From positions 1 through 26,223 of the IMG/VR virus record IMGVR_UViG_3300046004_001589: 26,223 nucleotides of DNA. The stretch is one strand, 5' to 3'. The translations under genes and the position numbers were made by a program. This stretch comes from a virus. The notes under the pieces were generated by a model that worked only from the letters and a program-made list of their open reading frames with translations, was not told where the DNA came from and did not search any database. This document shows, one piece after another, positions 1 to 7,682 of this stretch (within the stretch, counting starts at the first letter, position 1; every line of letters starts with the position of its first letter).

Positions 1-5
1 CTCAT

Positions 6-125
6 TTTGTTTCTCGCATAAAAAAAACCAATCTGCTGGCATGGTGACAGTGGCTAATGATTGAGCCTCACGCTTCGCTAAATTGGTTTTGTTTAAATCA
101 TTATTTACGGGCTGTCACACCACAA
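6..125 (-). promoter_or_regulatory. Structured leader RNA A (loop-loop pairing)
   Basis: This would be the 5' leader of a minus-strand gene that starts at position 5 and runs off the left edge (ATG at 5-3). Read on the minus strand it has a strand GTGACAG (118-112), then AAACAAAACC, then a 9-bp stem formed by 90-82 and 32-24 (AAAACCAAT/ATTGGTTTT), with a run of Ts after the stem. Inside this stem are a small hairpin GGCT/AGCC (67-52) and the strand CTGTCAC (50-44), which is the exact complement of GTGACAG. The layout matches leaders at 16893-17012 and 24066-24181. The function is not known. Attenuation, a put-like antitermination element or a protein-binding leader are all possible. Confidence 0.55.
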
Positions 126-130
126 CACGC

Positions 131-160
131 ATTATATCACAGTGTTTTAATATATTCCAA
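131..160 (-). promoter_or_regulatory. Sigma-70-type promoter for leader A
   Basis: On the minus strand the -10 is TATAAT (136-131) and the -35 is TTGGAA (160-155), separated by 18 nt. Transcription would start near 125, exactly where leader A begins. The promoter overlaps the 3' end of the gene at 137-610, so the gene to the left of the window can be transcribed independently of the recombination operon. Confidence 0.6.
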
Positions 161-610
161 CGCTGCTTTTTTATCACCACCAAAAGCATAATCAGTTAGT
201 ACGCCTAATGGTGTGTTTTTAGCGTTGAATTTATCAGTCGGTGTTTTTGGGTGTGGTTTTGGTGTTTTTTCAGGCTTTAATTCACTTATCAATTGGTAAA
301 ACTTTTGCACTTCATCATCGTTGGTGGCTCTATAAACATCATAAGACAATGAATCCCTAAAATGCGTTATTATTTTGGGGTCAATAAATAAATAAAAGGC
401 TTTTGTTATCCAACAACCAGACCATCTATCGTAATCTTCCTCGCTCATTCTTGAAATTACAAAGCCATTTAGCTTTTCATTGGTGTCATCGTCTTTAGTG
501 TTTATTGCTTCAACTACAACGTTTTTTAATTCCACGTTATTTATTTTTATTTCATAATATCCGCATTGTGGAATGATTCCATTAAACAATGTCCATTCAT
601 TTTTACTCAT
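137..610 (-). CDS. Hypothetical protein, last gene of the recombination operon
   Basis: A 157-residue protein I do not recognise. The first 105 residues are mixed and acidic with several aromatics. Then comes a Lys/Pro-rich linker (about 109-125, ending KTPTDKF) and a short C-terminal segment. No membrane segment, signal peptide or cysteine cluster is visible. Its ATG overlaps the TGA of the upstream helicase gene in an ATGA arrangement, so it is translationally coupled and belongs to the early minus-strand operon. That context suggests a role in DNA metabolism or host takeover, but the sequence itself gives no function. Confidence 0.75.
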   Translation of the reverse strand: MSKNEWTLFNGIIPQCGYYEIKINNVELKNVVVEAINTKDDDTNEKLNGFVISRMSEEDYDRWSGCWITKAFYLFIDPKIITHFRDSLSYDVYRATNDDEVQKFYQLISELKPEKTPKPHPKTPTDKFNAKNTPLGVLTDYAFGGDKKAALEYIKTL

Positions 611-2373
611 AAAATAACCTCTTTGTTGTAACCGTAAATCTTAAAAAAATCGCCTTCTTTACGATATGTCACGGTTTTAATACTCAAGTTTTGTGCCAGT
701 TCGAACTCTATTTGCAATGCGGTTTGTTTCGGCGTTGACTTGTTGAACCAAACTAAAAACGAGCGCGTGGGCGTTGTGAATTTCACTTTTAAGCACTCAT
801 TACCTGCTTTTGAAAGTGTCGGTGTGACTTGCACATCAAGACATTCTTCAGTCTGTAAAATGGTTGCATCTTTGATTTGCGCGTGTTCAAGTTTTAGCTT
901 GTCATTCGGATCTATAATTTCGCTTTTGCAATTCGCACAGTAACGCGCAGCAATATCATTCTCATGTCCACATTCTTCACACTCTTTAAACGTCCAGCGA
1001 TAAGAGCATCTATCAATTACACCACGATTCACGACCGTAAAAGTACAACGCCGTCCGTAATGCGCTGGCATTGCGCCTAAGCCTTCAACTTCGATTCTGT
1101 TGCCTTCTAAATCCAAAAGGTAGCCGTTATCATCAATCGGTTGCTCCTTGTCAATGTCACGGCGTTTTGAGAACTCATTTACACCATTACAGCTAGGGCA
1201 TTTTGCTTTAACTGGTACGCCTGTTTCACCGCCGCCACTTGCTTTTATTTCAGGATTAAACACGTCACCGTCGGGACAATGCCTTTCGATGTTTCCAGCA
1301 TAATCCAAAACCAAGCAATCCGATTTACCTTCGCAGATACGCAAGCCACGCCCGATAATCTGTTGAAGTAATGAAATGCTTTCGGTGGCGCGTAAAATCG
1401 CTATAGTGTCACAGTTTGGCGCGTCGAACCCTGTTGTAAGCACGGCAACATTAACCAAGTATTTAATCGCGCCACTTTTGAACAAAAACAGAATTTCAGC
1501 CCTTTCATTCGCTGGTGTTTCACCTGTTACGATTTGCGATAAACAGCGTGGCAATGATTCCATTACTTCATGCGCGTGTTGAATGGTTGCAGCGAATATC
1601 ATCACACCTTTACGACCTTGTGACTTTTCGACAGCATCCGCAACAATCAAACTTGTTAAACGACCTTTGCCGATAAAAGCCTTATCAACTGTCGCACTGT
1701 CAAAATTACCCATTTTGTTCTGTGTCAATCCGCTAGTGTCATAATGCGCGTTAGTTGCACCAATTACTGGATTTGATAGAAATCCTTGTTCAATCAATTC
1801 ACGCGCATCTAAGCGATAAACTAGCCGCTTAAAATAAGGCTCTTTCGCTTGCGTATCGTCTAGCATCTTACCGTTTGCATCAATTGCGAAAATATACCCT
1901 TGAGACAAGCGATAAGGGCTTGCCGTCATTCCGATAACTCTAAGGTTTGGATTAACCAGTAAAAGAGAATCAATGATTGATTTCACGGTCGGGCTTATTT
2001 TATGTGCTTCATCTAAAATAACAGCACAGAATTTCGAGCCGAATCTATGGATTTGATTTTTAACACTTACAGGCGTACCGATAACCATTGCATTTTTTAA
2101 GCAAGTTTCACCGACACTAGCAGAAAATAACGACACGTTACTGCCTGTCATTCTTAACTTTTCGGCATTTTGTTGTAATAATTCGCGCGATGGAACTAAG
2201 CATAAAATATGCTTTCCGTTGCTGATTTTGTGCAATTCATTAGCAAGCGCGGAACAAACCAAACTTTTACCCGCTCCAGTTGGTAGCTCAATAATACAGC
2301 TTTCTTTTGTTGATTTAACCCAATCTATAGCGGCATTAACAGCATCATTTTGGTAGTATCTAAGTTTCAACAT
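607..2373 (-). CDS. Superfamily 2 DEAD/DEAH-box helicase
   Basis: ATP-dependent nucleic-acid translocase of the type I restriction/RecG-like SF2 group, 588 residues. Numbering from ATG at 2373: Walker A PTGAGKS at 31-37, DEAH at 121-124, motif III TASP at 150-153, and motif VI QQIIGRGLRI at 337-346. A cysteine-rich C-terminal part follows, with CPSC at about 392 and two further CxxC pairs (ECGH and CANC regions), probably zinc-binding. A longer reading from TTG at 2394 is possible, but GGGGG lies just upstream of the ATG at 2373, so I prefer that start. It overlaps the upstream small gene by 14 nt. Beside exonuclease, ssDNA-binding protein and annealase genes it probably acts in recombination-dependent replication. 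Confidence 0.9.
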   Translation of the reverse strand: MLKLRYYQNDAVNAAIDWVKSTKESCIIELPTGAGKSLVCSALANELHKISNGKHILCLVPSRELLQQNAEKLRMTGSNVSLFSASVGETCLKNAMVIGTPVSVKNQIHRFGSKFCAVILDEAHKISPTVKSIIDSLLLVNPNLRVIGMTASPYRLSQGYIFAIDANGKMLDDTQAKEPYFKRLVYRLDARELIEQGFLSNPVIGATNAHYDTSGLTQNKMGNFDSATVDKAFIGKGRLTSLIVADAVEKSQGRKGVMIFAATIQHAHEVMESLPRCLSQIVTGETPANERAEILFLFKSGAIKYLVNVAVLTTGFDAPNCDTIAILRATESISLLQQIIGRGLRICEGKSDCLVLDYAGNIERHCPDGDVFNPEIKASGGGETGVPVKAKCPSCNGVNEFSKRRDIDKEQPIDDNGYLLDLEGNRIEVEGLGAMPAHYGRRCTFTVVNRGVIDRCSYRWTFKECEECGHENDIAARYCANCKSEIIDPNDKLKLEHAQIKDATILQTEECLDVQVTPTLSKAGNECLKVKFTTPTRSFLVWFNKSTPKQTALQIEFELAQNLSIKTVTYRKEGDFFKIYGYNKEVIL

Positions 2374-2629
2374 TAAATCCCCCTTCGCGTTCAACGTCTT
2401 TTTTTGCTTGATTCCAAATTAAAAAAGCGCGAATAAATGGCATCAATGGATAAAATAAACCAACTGCTAATAACGCTAAAAAAGATAAAAATACCTCAAA
2501 AAAAACAACAACATCCTCTTTAAATCGTTTTCTTTGATTGTTAAAAACCCACCAATAGCCAAGAATTACAGCGTTTTTAGCGCAAACAATCGGCTTTCCT
2601 TTTGAATCTTTTACTATCTCTTTTTTCAT
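2360..2629 (-). CDS. Small membrane protein
   Basis: An 89-residue protein with one long hydrophobic stretch at about residues 42-71 (VVVFFEVFLSFLALLAVGLF and onward). This could be one long or two short membrane segments, flanked by basic and acidic ends. I do not recognise a family. The ATG follows the stop of the 77-residue gene without a gap, and the gene's end overlaps the start of the helicase gene, so it is coupled to both. An inner-membrane location is inferred from hydrophobicity alone. Confidence 0.7.
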   Translation of the reverse strand: MKKEIVKDSKGKPIVCAKNAVILGYWWVFNNQRKRFKEDVVVFFEVFLSFLALLAVGLFYPLMPFIRAFLIWNQAKKDVEREGGFNVET

Positions 2630-2863
2630 TTAAAACCTACCTTGCTTATTGGTTAATAATTCCAGTGCGTTGTCGAACTCAACTAAACTACGCATTTGAT
2701 TCGGATGTCCGTCCTGTGTGGATAATTCAAGCGGTTCATCCGCGCCAAAAAACACAATGGCGCGGGGTAAACCTTTAGAATCTAAACCGACGCGAATAAA
2801 TGAAATTCTGACGCTGTTAATCAGCAATAACTCTTCTGATTTGGTTTCGATTTCAACAAACAT
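2630..2863 (-). CDS. Hypothetical small phage protein
   Basis: A 77-residue soluble protein with a beta-rich first half and an acidic C-terminal part ending NALELLTNKQGRF. There are no cysteines and no obvious motif. It starts at an ATG that overlaps the stop of the exonuclease gene by one base (TAATG). Its close packing in the recombination operon makes it a real gene. The function is unknown. Confidence 0.7.
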   Translation of the reverse strand: MFVEIETKSEELLLINSVRISFIRVGLDSKGLPRAIVFFGADEPLELSTQDGHPNQMRSLVEFDNALELLTNKQGRF

Positions 2864-3903
2864 TATTTCAAAGTCCAGTAGCTTGTTGTTGATTCATACG
2901 CGCTCAAATCAGCATCGGGCAATAAATCCTTCACTGCTTTTGCATAACCGATTGACTTACGATTAACGCGCGTTAGTTTGTGGTCGCCAATTACGCTTTC
3001 ATTTTCGCCGCAATCTTCAATAATTTGTTTTAGCATCTCGTCTGCTAATTCACTAAACGATTTTGATTGCTGTTTAAGCTCTAAATAATGCAAAACCTTT
3101 TCATTCATCAAGTCGCTTTCAACTACATCATGGCGTGATTTTAAATGCGCTGGGTTGTGCAATTCTTCGAGAAACTCATCGTAAAACGCTTTCAGTTTTG
3201 GCAGGATTGCAGCAACATAACAAATATCATATTTAACAGTTTCAATCTTTATTCCGTCTTTGTGCCATTGCACAAAGTCACATAACGGCGTTTTAGTAAC
3301 AAACATTTGAATTTGGATTTGCGCGTAATAATGAGGTTGTTCTTCAATGCTTTTAAATTCACCACCATTACGCAATGAATACGGGCATTTAATTTCAATA
3401 ATGCCGTCTTCAATAAACCCGTCAGGGCTTGCACCTAGCCATAAATCATGCGTGTGAAAGCCTGTTGTTTCAACGATGTTTCCAGTTTTTAACTGGTAAT
3501 CAGTACGCGCTAAATGTTCATTCATATTTCCATATTCTGTTGCAACATTACCAGTGAACTCATTTAATGCACCGTGCCATTCACGAACCATTGCACGCAT
3601 AACTTGGTCGCGTGTTCGAAATGGTGATAATCCTAAAATTGCACCGACGTTTGATGCTGTTACACGTCCGATACGTGCGTTAAACCAATCGTCACTGCCT
3701 TGCTCTAATTCTGTTGTGTTTTCAATTCCCCAGTTGTGAATTTCCTCAAATTCTTTTCTAAAATCGCACTCAAAAACATACGATGCTTTTTTTGCTCCGA
3801 CAGCTGGAACTATTTTTGCTCTAAATCCATTTAATTCATTTCCAACAAATCCCTTTAAATAAAATTCAGTTCCTGTTTTTTTGTTTTTATATTTAATACT
3901 CAT
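2863..3903 (-). CDS. YqaJ-type phage recombination exonuclease
   Basis: Member of the lambda-exonuclease/YqaJ nuclease family, which degrades one DNA strand from double-strand ends to leave a 3' tail for annealing. Residues 1-65 form an extra N-terminal segment. The nuclease core follows: DDWFNARIGRVTAS (about 71-84), the helix with NMNEH (Glu about 129), SPDGF (Asp about 161) and IEIKCPY (Glu 170, Lys 172). Together these form the usual PD-(D/E)xK metal site. An ATG two codons earlier (3909) is possible, but AGGA is only about 3 nt from it, against 9 nt from the ATG at 3903. It lies directly downstream of the ssDNA-binding protein and annealase genes, as in known phage recombination modules. 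Confidence 0.88.
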   Translation of the reverse strand: MSIKYKNKKTGTEFYLKGFVGNELNGFRAKIVPAVGAKKASYVFECDFRKEFEEIHNWGIENTTELEQGSDDWFNARIGRVTASNVGAILGLSPFRTRDQVMRAMVREWHGALNEFTGNVATEYGNMNEHLARTDYQLKTGNIVETTGFHTHDLWLGASPDGFIEDGIIEIKCPYSLRNGGEFKSIEEQPHYYAQIQIQMFVTKTPLCDFVQWHKDGIKIETVKYDICYVAAILPKLKAFYDEFLEELHNPAHLKSRHDVVESDLMNEKVLHYLELKQQSKSFSELADEMLKQIIEDCGENESVIGDHKLTRVNRKSIGYAKAVKDLLPDADLSAYESTTSYWTLK

Positions 3904-3934
3904 CGCCATAATTCCTAAAAAGTTAATTAAAAAT

Positions 3935-3978
3935 GCACAATCCTTGTGCGTGAAAGTCCCATTTGATACTAAAATGGG
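3935..3978 (-). promoter_or_regulatory. Tandem hairpins between ssDNA-binding and exonuclease genes
   Basis: Two perfect small hairpins occupy the only sizeable gap in the early operon. CCCATTT/AAATGGG (3958-3964 with 3972-3978) carries the TAG stop codon of the upstream gene in its loop. GCACAA/TTGTGC (3935-3940 with 3944-3949) has a 3-nt loop and on the minus strand is followed by ATTTTT. The second resembles a weak intrinsic terminator. The pair could also be an RNA-processing or stability element that lowers exonuclease expression relative to the upstream genes. Confidence 0.45.
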
Positions 3979-4490
3979 ATGTCGTCATCGTAAGGCGCGT
4001 CAAAACTTGGCACGGGCGCGGCAGCAGGTTGTGCCGCTGGTACTTGTGCCGCATTGCTTGAACGCGGTGAAACTTTGCTAATCCAGTTTCCGCTTTTGTC
4101 ATTCATTTCCCACACCGTTACTTTAATCAGCATTGGTTTGTTTAGTAGTGAAAACAACGTGCCGTCTGTTGGACGTTCGCCACTTGCAACCATTTTTCCA
4201 CCTGTTGCGTTTTGGTCAATCGCTGCAAACATCTTGATTGCGTTGTCTAACTTTTTGCTGTCGGTTTCCATCAATTGAATCTTTTGAAACACAACACGAT
4301 TAGCGTATTGACTTGGTTTTGTGACTTGCCACTTGGCATTGATGTAGCTTTTTCCTTCATAACTTTTCCATGCGCATTCAACAATCATTGCTTCGCATGT
4401 TGTGTTGTCAGGGATTAACTCAAATCCACCTTGCTCTACTTCACCTGTGCTTTTTACCGCTTCGCCTGTTGATAATTTAAAGAAACTCAT
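3969..4490 (-). CDS. DUF669-like single-stranded DNA-binding protein
   Basis: A 173-residue protein resembling the DUF669 group found beside phage recombinases. It begins MSFFKLSTGEAVKSTGEVEQ and has a compact beta-rich domain to about residue 140. An Ala/Pro-rich linker follows, then the acidic tip DDDIPF, which is the hallmark of ssDNA-binding proteins that recruit partners through the C-terminus. The start at 4490 has AGGAG upstream and overlaps closely with the end of the ATPase gene. A longer frame to 4607 exists but runs inside the ATPase gene and lacks support. Expected role: coat ssDNA and stimulate the Sak4-like annealase. Confidence 0.75.
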   Translation of the reverse strand: MSFFKLSTGEAVKSTGEVEQGGFELIPDNTTCEAMIVECAWKSYEGKSYINAKWQVTKPSQYANRVVFQKIQLMETDSKKLDNAIKMFAAIDQNATGGKMVASGERPTDGTLFSLLNKPMLIKVTVWEMNDKSGNWISKVSPRSSNAAQVPAAQPAAAPVPSFDAPYDDDIPF

Positions 4491-4492
4491 TT

Positions 4493-5266
4493 TTATTCTC
4501 CTACGTTGTTTAAAAATTGTGATAAAGGATTGATGCCGAATTGCACGGCTAAATCGTCCGCGATGCCCATGCGGTTTTTTGAGATACTGCTTGCGGCTGT
4601 TGTACATTGCAAAATACGCTCACCACTTGAACGTGCTTTTGCTTTTTTGTTGTCGTCTGTCATGACAAATGTTTCGAGACGTAAAAACCCCACTAAATCC
4701 ACGTCATCAACATAGTGCGCCACTGATTGTTTATTCATTTTTAATCCGAAACGGTTGTGCGCTGGTGCATCTGGTAAATCAATGGTTTCAATCTCGGCGT
4801 GTCCGATAAAAACCACGTTCATATTCTTCTTTTCAACAAGAATGCCGCAAGCATTACGAATGCGTTGATGATAGTTTGAAAGGATTTGATAACCCGCACC
4901 GTAACCACCACCCGCTTTTGCTAAAGCTTTATTGTCAAATTGGTTTGTGCCACTTTTCGAGCTACCTTGAACAATTTCCTCAATAAAAATGCGTTCAGCT
5001 TTTGTGATGCTGTCAATGACTAGAGTTTTGTAGTCGTGTTGTTCATTGATTAACGCCATAAGTTGTGAAACTGCGTCATTAAATGAATGTGCCACTGGGA
5101 ACGCGTCAGGGCGGTTTGTGTTTGGAATTGACTGCATACCGTCTTCAAACCGAATAAAAATCGGTTTTGGAAATGTTGCTGCAAGGTTTGTTTTACCAAT
5201 ACCTGCACCGCCATAAATTGTGAACAGTTTGAACCTGTCAACTGGTTTTGAAATTGTGTTTAACAT
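4493..5266 (-). CDS. Sak4-like RecA-fold ATPase (AAA_24), putative annealase
   Basis: A 257-residue protein with a single RecA-type ATPase core: Walker A GGAGIGKT (19-26), Walker B TLVIDS (81-86) and a following strand ending FIGHAE (153-158). Size and layout fit the AAA_24/Sak4 group of phage single-strand annealing proteins, which work with a phage ssDNA-binding protein. Here that partner and a YqaJ exonuclease follow in the same operon. The ATG at 5266 has GGAG seven bases upstream, and a TATAAT box lies about 47 nt upstream of the start. AAA_24 proteins also occur with other roles, so the annealase call rests partly on context. Confidence 0.75.
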   Translation of the reverse strand: MLNTISKPVDRFKLFTIYGGAGIGKTNLAATFPKPIFIRFEDGMQSIPNTNRPDAFPVAHSFNDAVSQLMALINEQHDYKTLVIDSITKAERIFIEEIVQGSSKSGTNQFDNKALAKAGGGYGAGYQILSNYHQRIRNACGILVEKKNMNVVFIGHAEIETIDLPDAPAHNRFGLKMNKQSVAHYVDDVDLVGFLRLETFVMTDDNKKAKARSSGERILQCTTAASSISKNRMGIADDLAVQFGINPLSQFLNNVGE

Positions 5267-5312
5267 AAATACTCCGATTGGCGTGTTGTGCAGCTCACTG
5301 GCTACGGTTCAA

Positions 5313-5343
5313 ATTATAGCGATATTTTTCTAAAAGTACACAA
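5313..5343 (-). promoter_or_regulatory. Early minus-strand promoter
   Basis: A perfect TATAAT box (5318-5313 on the minus strand) lies 46 nt upstream of the ATPase start. A weak -35 (TTGTGT, 5343-5338, spacing 19) is the best I can see. It would drive the recombination operon and is flanked by the TTTTAGA-type repeats at 5326-5383, so it is probably repressed. Confidence 0.55.
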
Positions 5344-5383
5344 TTATTTTTAGATTTTAAAAATATATTTTTATTTTCTAAAA
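5326..5383. promoter_or_regulatory. Operator-like TTTTAGA repeats between divergent genes
   Basis: TTTTCTAAAA occurs at 5326-5335 and again at 5374-5383. The inverted core TTTTAGA lies between them at 5348-5354. Three related half-sites in alternating orientation in a divergent promoter region, next to a Cro-like gene, look like a phage operator. The region is very AT-rich, so some similarity is expected by chance. Confidence 0.4.
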
Positions 5384-5388
5384 ATTAC

Positions 5389-5396
5389 TATATTAT
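5389..5396 (+). promoter_or_regulatory. Candidate -10 for the rightward early genes
   Basis: TATATTAT about 35 nt upstream of the Cro-like start is the best -10 candidate on the plus strand. No clear -35 is present in the AT-rich sequence before it. It partners the leftward promoter at 5313 across the operator-like repeats. Confidence 0.35.
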
Positions 5397-5429
5397 GCGC
5401 GAACCAAAACAACTATGGAGAATTTGGCA

Positions 5430-5600
5430 ATGTTGACATTAGAACAAGTAAAAGAGCGCATGAAACCAATGAATTTAATCGCCGTGAGCAATATAACAGG
5501 CATTAAATATAATCGCTTATGGATGACGTTGAACGGAAGAAAACGCAATGTTAATTATGAAGACGTAGTGAAGTTGTCTGATTATTTGGAGTCGTTATGA
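5430..5600 (+). CDS. Small Cro-like helix-turn-helix regulator
   Basis: A 56-residue protein beginning MLTLEQVKERMKPMNLIAVS. It has the size and helix pattern of the minimal XRE/Cro-type proteins common in phages: helix 2 plus recognition helix around residues 16-38 and a C-terminal VVKLSDYLESL helix. An in-frame ATG lies five codons earlier at 5415, but GGAG nine bases before 5430 supports the later start. Its TGA overlaps the ATG of the primase-helicase. It probably binds the repeats at 5326-5383 and sets the balance of the divergent early promoters. Confidence 0.7.
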   Translation: MLTLEQVKERMKPMNLIAVSNITGIKYNRLWMTLNGRKRNVNYEDVVKLSDYLESL

Positions 5601-7528
5601 TTGCCGATAATTTATTTGATGCAATGCGTGAACATGGTTTTTTAATTGAATCATTCCCTGTTTATGGATTGGTTACACGGTTTGTAACGTCAAAAGTAAA
5701 AGAAAAAACTGGTTGGGTTTATCCGTTTGATGATGGCAAAGGCGCATCTTTTGGTGACTGGCTAACAGGTGAAAAACATGATTGGTTTTTAGGTGGTGAC
5801 ACTGAAAAGCTAACCGACGAACAAAAGATGCAACGTGATGAACAGCGTTGGATTGCGCGAACTAAAGCAGAAAATGAACGCAACGCCGAATATAAACGCG
5901 CTGCGATTGAAGCGCAAACAATATGGGAAAACGCTTTGCCGTGTGATAAACACGCCTATTTTGACAAAAAAGGCATTGCACCAGTCGGTAATTTTAGGAT
6001 TGATTGTGATAATCGGCTAATTATTCCAGTGTACGACAAAGACCAAAACATTCAATCTTTGCAATTCATAACTCACGATGGCAACAAACAGTTTTTAACT
6101 GGTGGGAAAATAAAAGGCGGTTGTTTTGTTATTGGACAAATTGAAATAGGCAAAGATGCGTTATTGTGCGAAGGTTTAGCAACTGGTTACTCGGTTAATT
6201 TAGCAACGGATTTACCTGTTATTGTGGCGTTTAGCGCGTCAAATTTGTCGGCGGTTTATGAATCATTTAAACCGCATTGCAATATCAAGATAGCCGCCGA
6301 TAATGACAAAAGCGGGGCTGGCATCAAAGGGGCGCAAAGGTGTGAAGGGGTGCATATATTTGTGCCGCCCGAAGTTGGAATGGATTTTAACGATTTACAC
6401 CAACAAAAAGGAATTGGCGCGCTGCGTGATGTTTTTAACACGCGACCTGAAACGGATTTTTTATGTTTTTCTGACATGATGAAAGGCATCATAAAGCCAG
6501 AATGGATTTTAAAAAGCATTTTGGCGCGTCAGTCAATCAACATTCTTTTTGGTGAAAGTGGCGCGGGTAAATCTTTGTTTGCGCTTGATTGGGCTTACAG
6601 CATTTCACGCGGTCAAGATTGGGAGTTTTCAAAGTGTAAAAATAAAGGTGATGTTATTTACATTGCTGGTGAGGGGCAAATGGGGCTTGCAATGCGAATG
6701 CAAGCCATTATGCAAAAATACGATGGAACGCCTAACGATCGCATCCATTTTAGCAAAAAATCGTTTGATTTTTACAAAGAAGATGAAGTGAATGACGTAA
6801 TAAGGCAGGTTGATTTGATTTACGACAAAGGCGTTAAGCCTGTTGCGATATTTATCGACACGCTGGCGCGTAACTTTACTGGCGATGAAAACAAAGCATC
6901 TGACGTGGCTATATACGTTAAGGGCATCGAGTACCTTTGCAAAAAATACAATTGCGCGGTTATTACAGTACACCATAGCGGTCATGGCGATAAAGATAGG
7001 GTTAGAGGTAGCAGCGCGTTAAAAGGCGCACACGATGGCGAATTTTGTATAACCAAAGATAATGACCACACATCTACTATTTCATGTACTAAGTTGAAAG
7101 ACGGTAAAAAGTTTGCGCCGCGTCAATTTGCCATTAAAGAAGTCGATTTGCTTGGCGATGTTTTTTATGACGAAGACGAAGACGCGCCATTAACAAGCGT
7201 TCATTTGGAATTTTTAGACTTTGCCACAGAAAAACCAAAAGATAAAAAAGAAAAGTTAAGCCCACTGCAAAAACAATTTATGGAATGTGTTGCTCAAATT
7301 CTTGATGATAACAACGCTGAAATAAATAGTTTTGATGGGTCGGTCGATAATCGGTTATGCCTCGATGCACCGACCGATGTACGGATAATTAGTAACAAGG
7401 TCATTTCTGACTACATGAAAGACCGAATGAAGTGTGATGATGTAGCAGGGACACTGTATGAACAAAAGAAAAACCTAAGTAAAAAGGGGCTTTTGTGCCA
7501 CTCAGGAATCTATTTGTGGTTAAAGTAA
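5597..7528 (+). CDS. Toprim primase fused to RepA-like hexameric helicase
   Basis: A 643-residue replication protein. Residues 1-110 form an N-terminal module without a cysteine zinc-finger pattern. A Toprim fold follows: CEGLATG with Glu 192, and the metal-binding AADND at 233-237. A RecA-type ATPase comes next: GESGAGKS 319-326, AIFIDT 417-422, HHSGH 459-463 and RGSSALKG 470-477, typical of RepA/AAA_25 helicases. The last 100 residues are probably a linker and DNA-binding tail. Their DNA (7340-7377) contains two copies of the TCGGTC repeat that is dense just downstream. Start overlaps the upstream stop (ATGA). It most likely unwinds and primes the phage origin. Confidence 0.85.
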   Translation: MIADNLFDAMREHGFLIESFPVYGLVTRFVTSKVKEKTGWVYPFDDGKGASFGDWLTGEKHDWFLGGDTEKLTDEQKMQRDEQRWIARTKAENERNAEYKRAAIEAQTIWENALPCDKHAYFDKKGIAPVGNFRIDCDNRLIIPVYDKDQNIQSLQFITHDGNKQFLTGGKIKGGCFVIGQIEIGKDALLCEGLATGYSVNLATDLPVIVAFSASNLSAVYESFKPHCNIKIAADNDKSGAGIKGAQRCEGVHIFVPPEVGMDFNDLHQQKGIGALRDVFNTRPETDFLCFSDMMKGIIKPEWILKSILARQSINILFGESGAGKSLFALDWAYSISRGQDWEFSKCKNKGDVIYIAGEGQMGLAMRMQAIMQKYDGTPNDRIHFSKKSFDFYKEDEVNDVIRQVDLIYDKGVKPVAIFIDTLARNFTGDENKASDVAIYVKGIEYLCKKYNCAVITVHHSGHGDKDRVRGSSALKGAHDGEFCITKDNDHTSTISCTKLKDGKKFAPRQFAIKEVDLLGDVFYDEDEDAPLTSVHLEFLDFATEKPKDKKEKLSPLQKQFMECVAQILDDNNAEINSFDGSVDNRLCLDAPTDVRIISNKVISDYMKDRMKCDDVAGTLYEQKKNLSKKGLLCHSGIYLWLK

Positions 7529-7660
7529 AAATTATCGGTCGGTCGTTTTTTTTAGTAAAACCGATTGACCGATGGTTGTTTTTGGGTCAAATCAGTATAT
7601 CGGTCGGTCGGTGTGTGTCTATAGACACACGACCGACCGATAATGCTGACCGATAATTTT
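7340..7660. repeat. Cluster of inverted TCGGTC/GACCGA repeats, candidate origin
   Basis: The six-base unit occurs about ten times: as TCGGTC at 7340, 7535, 7539, 7600 and 7604, and as GACCGA at 7372, 7567, 7631, 7635 and 7648. The centre is a large palindrome at 7599-7641: 9 bp around CTATAG, a 3-nt bulge, then 11 bp. An outer 13-bp inverted pair (AAAATTATCGGTC at 7528-7540 and its complement at 7648-7660) encloses it. It lies at and beyond the end of the primase-helicase gene, where phage origins often sit. No T tract follows the main palindrome, so it is not a simple terminator. Confidence 0.55.
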
Positions 7661-7682
7661 AGACAAAACTGAGATTAAAATT

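Noticed and set aside
4491-4607. N-terminal extension of the ssDNA-binding protein
   Set aside because: It overlaps the ATPase gene, is basic and unlike the family, whereas MSFFKL at 4490 has AGGAG upstream.
6629-6985. 118-residue open frame on the minus strand
   Set aside because: It is an antisense shadow of the ATPase domain of the primase-helicase.
7599-7641. Intrinsic terminator after the primase-helicase gene
   Set aside because: The palindrome is strong but no T tract follows it on the plus strand, and the same motif is repeated many times around it, which suits an origin or protein-binding array better.
7340-7660. CRISPR array
   Set aside because: The repeat unit is only 6 bases, in both orientations and at irregular spacing, without spacers.
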